Below, piece after piece: positions 7,663 to 10,333 of a stretch of DNA of 10,333 nt. A program made the translations under genes and the position numbers. Position 1 is the stretch's first letter; each line of letters opens with the position of its first letter. Origin of the DNA: Chloroflexota bacterium (GTDB lineage: Bacteria; Chloroflexota; Limnocylindria; Limnocylindrales; CSP1-4); assembly GCA_021802185.1 (NCBI GenBank), contig JAKAAV010000039.1:1-10333 (forward strand), given 5' to 3'. The notes beneath the pieces were generated by a model. It had not been told where the DNA came from. It saw nothing but the letters and a program-made list of their open reading frames with translations, and ran no database searches.

Positions 7663-7696
7663 CATATCTTCTCATTCCATCATCGTCATCATCAGG
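7663..7696. other. AT-richest segment with CAT/ATC triplets, candidate duplex-unwinding element
   Basis: In a window of about 70% GC this segment is over half A+T. It contains TATCTTCTCATTCC followed by a period-3 CATCATCGTCATCATCA run (7678-7694), directly beside tandem DnaA-box-like 9-mers. As I recall the DnaA-trio (3'-GAT-5' repeats), its polarity does not match this run, so trio function is not claimed. Confidence 0.4.
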
Positions 7697-7697
7697 G

Positions 7698-7715
7698 TGT
7701 GGACGCTGTGGACGT
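7698..7715 (-). promoter_or_regulatory. Two abutting DnaA-box-like 9-mers
   Basis: TGTGGACGC (7698-7706) and TGTGGACGT (7707-7715) are directly adjacent direct repeats. Read on the minus strand they are GCGTCCACA and ACGTCCACA, keeping the TCCACA core of TTATCCACA and differing in the first three bases. They flank the AT-rich segment, where low-affinity tandem boxes would be expected. Confidence 0.5.
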
Positions 7716-7741
7716 CCGTGCTCGGCCGTGCGGCAGAGTGG

Positions 7742-7815
7742 CGTGGACGAACCCCATGTGAGGGTGGATGGCCGACCCTTCGCGGTGGATGACGCACGCG
7801 AGACCATGTGGAAGG
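7742..7815 (-). promoter_or_regulatory. Array of degenerate reverse-oriented DnaA-box-like sites
   Basis: CGTGGACGA (7742-7750), GGTGGATGG (7763-7771), GGTGGATGA (7784-7792) and TGTGGAAGG (7807-7815) share a GTGGA core. They start 21, 21 and 23 bases apart, close to two helical turns. Each differs from TGTGGATAA at two or more positions, so binding strength is uncertain. Confidence 0.4.
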
Positions 7816-7855
7816 GTCCGGGAGGCATCTGGCGTGGCCTGCGCGATGGCGGAAA

Positions 7856-7960
7856 GTGTCCACATCGGGGCGACGATGCGCGCTCCTCCCCGGCGTCCGA
7901 CACGCCGTCTTGTCCACATGCGGCACGCGTTATCCACGGTTTGGGGGGTGTTTATCCACG
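7856..7960 (+). promoter_or_regulatory. Forward DnaA-box cluster (four sites)
   Basis: The sites are GTGTCCACA (7856-7864), TTGTCCACA (7910-7918), TTATCCACG (7930-7938) and TTATCCACG (7952-7960). The last three each differ by one base from TTATCCACA and start 20 and 22 bases apart. These are the strongest DnaA-box matches in the window and face the opposite way to the 7698-7815 group. Confidence 0.8.
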
Positions 7961-8022
7961 AACCGCCGATCCAGGGGCTCGAGGAGACGGCTGCCGGCCG
8001 GTCCCGACGGCTCGTGGTCATG

Positions 8023-8063
8023 CCTCGCCGGTGATCAAGTCGGTGCGGCGAGGGCCCTCGCCG
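8023..8063. repeat. Perfect 18-bp palindrome with an alternative pairing arm, downstream of dnaA
   Basis: CGGCGAGGGCCCTCGCCG at 8046-8063 is a perfect palindrome. Its left half can also pair with CCTCGCCG at 8023-8030 (8-bp stem, 15-base loop), so two mutually exclusive hairpins are possible in RNA from either strand. It lies 62 bases past the dnaA stop. With no T tract following, it is not a textbook intrinsic terminator, though it may end or protect the dnaA transcript or bind a protein at the origin. Confidence 0.6.
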
Positions 8064-8124
8064 GGTCAGCCGTTTGGCCAGCCCGACACACGCGGCATGC
8101 CCGGCTGCCGGCACGCCGAGGCGG

Positions 8125-9477
8125 TCAGTCGCTGCCCGAGTAGATGAGCTCCCGCAGGGCCGCGATCTCGCGCCGCAGGTCGTCGTTCTCCTGGCTTTCG
8201 CGTGTGATCTTGTCGCACGCGTGCAGGACGGTCGAGTGGTCGCGGCCACCCAGCTCCGCGCCGATGCGGAGCAGCGAGACGTCCGTCTCCTCCCGCATGA
8301 GGAACATGGCGATCTGCCTGGGCACCACGATCGCCCGGTCCCGCTTCTGGCCGCGCAGCGCGTCGAGTTCCACGCCGTAGTACTCCGAGACGGCGCGCGT
8401 GACGCGCTCCGGCGTCACGGTCCGGCGCTTCGGGTTGTAGAGCACGTTGGACAGCACCGCCTGCGCGAGATCGATGCTGACCGGGACGGCGTTCATGCTG
8501 GCGTAGGCGAGGATCCGGTTGAGTGCGCCCTCGAGCTCGCGGATGTTGCTGACGATCTTCCGCGCGATGAACTCGATGACGTCCGACCCGATCGCGGCGC
8601 CCTGCTCCTCCGCCTTCGCGCGCAGGATGGCGATCCTCGTCTCGAGGTCCGGGGCCGTCAGGTCGGCGATCAGGCCCCACTCGAACCGGCTCCGGAGGCG
8701 CTCCTCGAGAGTCGTGATCTGCTTCGGCGGCCGGTCGCTGGAGAGCACGACCTGCTTGCCGTCCTCGTGGATGGAGTTGAACGTGTGGAAGAACTCCTCC
8801 TGCGTCCGCTCCTTGTCCGCGATGAACTGGATGTCGTCGACGAGCAGGACGTCGATCTTCCGGTAGCGGGCGCGGAACTCGTCGACGCGGCCCTGCTGGA
8901 TGCTCGTGATGAACTCGTTCGTGAACTTCTCGCTGGTCGCGTAGACGACCTTCTTGCGCGGGAAGCGCGCGATCACCTGGTTGCCGATCGCGTGCATGAG
9001 GTGCGTCTTGCCGAGTCCCACGCCGCCGTACAGGAACAGCGGGTTGTAGGCATGGCCCGGCCGCTCGGCGACGGACAGGCTCGCGGCGTGGGCGAGGCGG
9101 TTCGCGGAACCCACGATGAAGTTGCCGAACGTGTAGCGCGGGTTGAGGTTGGACGGGCCGCCTTCCCCGCCGACACGGGTCGGCTCCACGCGGACGGGTT
9201 GCGCGGCGATCGACTCGGCGGCGGCCGCCGGCTCGGGCGCGACCTCGAAGTCGACCTGCACGCTGTACCCGACGACGCGGGCGAGCGTCTGGCTGATCAG
9301 GGAGCGGTACCGGGTCTCGAGCCAGTCCTTGGCGAACCCGTTGGGAACCGCGACGCGGAACCGGTGGTCGTCCACGGCGACGAGCGCCGTGTCGCGGAGC
9401 CAGGTCTCGTAGTTCGCAGGCGACAGTGAGACCTGGAGCTCCCCGAGGGCGGCGCGCCACACCTGTTTCGCGTCCAT
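8125..9477 (-). CDS. dnaA: Chromosomal replication initiator protein DnaA
   Basis: This 450-residue protein has all four DnaA domains. Domain I is at ~1-80 (VWRAALGELQ and NYETWLRDT, the helicase- and self-interaction region). Domain II is a short Ala/Pro/Gly-rich linker at ~81-110. The AAA+ domain III covers ~111-335, with NPRYTFGNFIVG, Walker A GGVGLGKTH (151-159), Walker B VLLVDDIQF (210-218), the box VII region EERLRSRFEWGL (258-269) and sensor 2 NIRELEGALNR (311-321). DNA-binding domain IV is at ~350-450 with the signature GRDHSTVLHACDKI (411-424). It binds the boxes at 7698-7960 and opens the origin. The ATG at 9477 is the only start that fits domain I; its ribosome site is weak. A promoter about 170 bases upstream implies a long leader. 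Confidence 0.98.
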   Translation of the reverse strand: MDAKQVWRAALGELQVSLSPANYETWLRDTALVAVDDHRFRVAVPNGFAKDWLETRYRSLISQTLARVVGYSVQVDFEVAPEPAAAAESIAAQPVRVEPTRVGGEGGPSNLNPRYTFGNFIVGSANRLAHAASLSVAERPGHAYNPLFLYGGVGLGKTHLMHAIGNQVIARFPRKKVVYATSEKFTNEFITSIQQGRVDEFRARYRKIDVLLVDDIQFIADKERTQEEFFHTFNSIHEDGKQVVLSSDRPPKQITTLEERLRSRFEWGLIADLTAPDLETRIAILRAKAEEQGAAIGSDVIEFIARKIVSNIRELEGALNRILAYASMNAVPVSIDLAQAVLSNVLYNPKRRTVTPERVTRAVSEYYGVELDALRGQKRDRAIVVPRQIAMFLMREETDVSLLRIGAELGGRDHSTVLHACDKITRESQENDDLRREIAALRELIYSGSD

Positions 9478-9585
9478 AGCGTTCGCTCGACCCCATCACC
9501 GTCGTTCGTCGACGCCGCACCCGTGAAGGGCGGCGACGCGGACCCGGACCAGCCAGTGCAGAAGCCGCGAGGGTGTCCCGTGTGC

Positions 9586-9623
9586 GGACGCCGGCGGGGC
9601 CTCTCGGACCCTCCCCCGCGTCC
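9586..9623 (-). other. Imperfect hairpin in the presumed dnaA 5' leader
   Basis: GGACGC (9586-9591) pairs with GCGTCC (9618-9623), and GGGG (9596-9599) with the C run at 9613-9617, separated by a 4-base bulge. It lies between the presumed dnaA transcription start and its ATG. The rest of the 298-base gap between dnaA and the CsaA-like gene holds the promoter below and no DnaA box or credible gene. Confidence 0.35.
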
Positions 9624-9645
9624 TCGGGCGTCGGGAGCGACGGCA

Positions 9646-9675
9646 AGCCTAGCACCGGCCGGAGGCCCGTCGCAA
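9646..9675 (-). promoter_or_regulatory. Putative sigma-70 promoter of dnaA
   Basis: On the minus strand TTGCGA (9675-9670) is followed after 18 bases by TAGGCT (9651-9646). The expected start near 9639 gives dnaA a leader of about 160 bases. Both hexamers are imperfect, but spacing and place are right and no better pair was seen in this gap. Confidence 0.55.
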
Positions 9676-9775
9676 CGCGAAAGCGCCGTACTCCGGAGGG
9701 GTATCCGAGGGGGACCATCGCCGGGCCTGCCCGCGGCGTCTCGCGCGCGTGCGGGACCGGTCGGGCCGAGCGCCG

Positions 9776-10147
9776 TCAGCCGATCGGGTCGCCAGGGCTC
9801 GCCCCCTCGTCGACCGACAGGAGCGGGATCCGGCCGTCCGCGGGCAGGGCGCCCAGCACGAGGACCTCGCTGACGAAGCCGGCCACGCGGCGCGGCGGGA
9901 AGTTCACGACGGCGACGACCAGGCGGCCGACGAGCGCCGCTGGATCCGGGTACGTGCCGGGCAGCTGGGCCGACGAGCGGCGGACGCCGCCGGGCCCGAA
10001 GTCGACCTGGAGCCGGTACGCCGGGCGGCGGGCTTCGGGAAACGGCTCGGCCGACACGATGCGGCCGACGCGCAGGTCGAGCCGGTCGAAGTCCTCGACC
10101 GTTGCCGTCCCCGGATTCCTGAACGTTCGCGCCGTCTCGCCGCCCAA
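9776..10147 (-). CDS. csaA: CsaA-like tRNA-binding (EMAP/OB-fold) domain protein
   Basis: This 123-residue protein consists of one tRNA-binding OB-fold domain like CsaA and the C-terminal domain of methionyl-tRNA synthetase. Motifs in order are VEDFDRLDLRVGRIVSAEPF (17-36), PEARRPAYRLQVDFG (38-51), RRSSAQL (56-62), LVGRLVVAVVNFPPRRVAGF (72-91) and SEVLVLGA (93-100). CsaA proteins bind tRNA and have been reported to have chaperone-like, secretion-related effects in Bacillus. The start is a TTG at 10147 with AGGGGG (10154-10159) 6 bases ahead, matching the family N-terminus. The longer in-frame ATG at 10276 would give a family-unlike extension across the rpmH promoter. It runs with dnaA and divergently from rpmH, occupying a place where those two genes are usually neighbours. 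No convincing promoter of its own is visible. Confidence 0.88.
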   Translation of the reverse strand: MGGETARTFRNPGTATVEDFDRLDLRVGRIVSAEPFPEARRPAYRLQVDFGPGGVRRSSAQLPGTYPDPAALVGRLVVAVVNFPPRRVAGFVSEVLVLGALPADGRIPLLSVDEGASPGDPIG

Positions 10148-10162
10148 CGCCGACCCCCTGGT

Positions 10163-10192
10163 TTGACACTCGTTTCCGCCGATCCATATACT
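10163..10192 (+). promoter_or_regulatory. Near-consensus sigma-70 promoter of rpmH
   Basis: TTGACA at 10163-10168 is a perfect -35 hexamer. After an 18-base spacer, TATACT (10187-10192) is a one-mismatch -10 hexamer. The start near 10199 gives an rpmH leader of about 112 bases. The -35 hexamer begins only 16 bases from the CsaA-like start codon, so the two genes' control regions overlap. Confidence 0.85.
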
Positions 10193-10231
10193 CCTTCGGC
10201 GCGGTGTCGTGGTGTCGCCATGGCCTGCGCC

Positions 10232-10240
10232 GTATCCACG
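10232..10240 (+). promoter_or_regulatory. Isolated DnaA-box-like site in the rpmH leader
   Basis: GTATCCACG differs at one base from the TTATCCACG boxes in the origin. It lies in the transcribed leader of rpmH. A single isolated match may be chance. Confidence 0.3.
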
Positions 10241-10311
10241 AGGCAGGTGGGCTCCGATCCGCCCAGCTGGCGCCATCCGTCGCTCGTCCTGCCAAGGAGC
10301 CGTGACGCCCG

Positions 10312-10333
10312 ATGAAGCATACCTACCAGCCCA
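10312..10333 (+). CDS. rpmH: Ribosomal protein L34 (3' truncated by window end)
   Basis: Only the first seven codons are present, MKHTYQP, matching the invariant start of bacterial L34 (MKRTYQP). AAGGAG lies at 10294-10299, 12 bases before the ATG, slightly long spacing. A strong promoter sits at 10163-10192. The rpmH-dnaA neighbourhood is widely conserved near origins, which supports the call although little coding sequence is visible. rnpA would be expected next, outside the window. Confidence 0.85.

Larger units (their letters stand above)
7594..8124. other. oriC: Probable chromosomal replication origin (oriC), dnaA-dnaN interval
   Basis: This 531-base stretch has no credible gene on either strand. 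It lies between the 3' end of dnaA and the start of dnaN and holds a cluster of DnaA-box-like 9-mers: two TTATCCACG, one TTGTCCACA, one GTGTCCACA, and several degenerate reverse-oriented copies with a GTGGA core. Its AT-richest part is 7660-7696 beside dnaN, a candidate unwinding element. An 18-base perfect palindrome lies near the dnaA end. In most bacteria, origins sit next to dnaA, either upstream or in this interval. No comparable box cluster exists upstream of dnaA (9478-9775), which favours this side. Confidence 0.85.

Noticed and set aside
6505..7761. A 418-codon + strand frame opposite dnaN
   Set aside because: It is an antisense shadow of the clamp gene, whose identity is certain.
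8066..9718. Long frames overlapping dnaA on both strands (550 codons on minus, 451 codons at 8074-9429 on plus)
   Set aside because: DnaA motifs are complete in the 8125-9477 frame. The others are Arg-rich or dnaA-antisense and match no family.
10148..10276. Longer CsaA-like start at the ATG at 10276
   Set aside because: The extension covers the rpmH promoter and leader, contains no family residues and has no better ribosome site than the TTG at 10147.

Overview
The window is a very GC-rich (about 70%) bacterial chromosome segment containing the replication-origin neighbourhood. Gene content, the Chloroflexota-like start of the beta clamp, and the leaderless-style promoters suggest a member of the Chloroflexota, possibly a Limnocylindria-type lineage. 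That assignment rests on protein resemblance and base composition and was not tested by a search.

Right to left, the layout is as follows. The first 7 codons of rpmH (ribosomal protein L34) lie at the right edge on the + strand, behind a near-consensus sigma-70 promoter. Everything from about 10147 down to 1836 is on the minus strand: a CsaA-like tRNA-binding-fold protein, dnaA, a 531-base gene-free stretch that is the likely oriC, dnaN, recF, dciA (DUF721), a large membrane protein with a degenerate PP2C-like domain and a beta-propeller-like exterior, and a bifunctional-nuclease-domain (DUF151) protein. Converging on this block from the left edge (+ strand) are the 3' part of a polytopic membrane protein resembling the DUF2723/TMEM260 glycosyltransferases and a GT2 glycosyltransferase, joined by an ATGA overlap.

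The block is the classic rpmH-dnaA-dnaN-recF order with three departures. A CsaA-like gene sits between rpmH and dnaA. The position after recF/dciA, often held by gyrB, is occupied by the PP2C-TM-propeller gene. The origin lies in the dnaA-dnaN interval, not upstream of dnaA. DnaA would bind the box cluster and open the origin, DciA would help load the replicative helicase, DnaN is the polymerase clamp and RecF acts in gap repair. The two downstream genes look separately transcribed: each has the same 11-base GCGTGTAGA(A/C)T motif exactly 7 bases before its ATG and no Shine-Dalgarno sequence, which suggests leaderless transcripts.

No tRNA, rRNA, CRISPR array, insertion sequence or prophage gene was seen. 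I found no wholly new system. The points most worth following are the helically spaced, convergent DnaA-box arrays, the mutually exclusive hairpins after dnaA, the shared leaderless promoter motif, and the PP2C-like protein lacking canonical metal-binding motifs.
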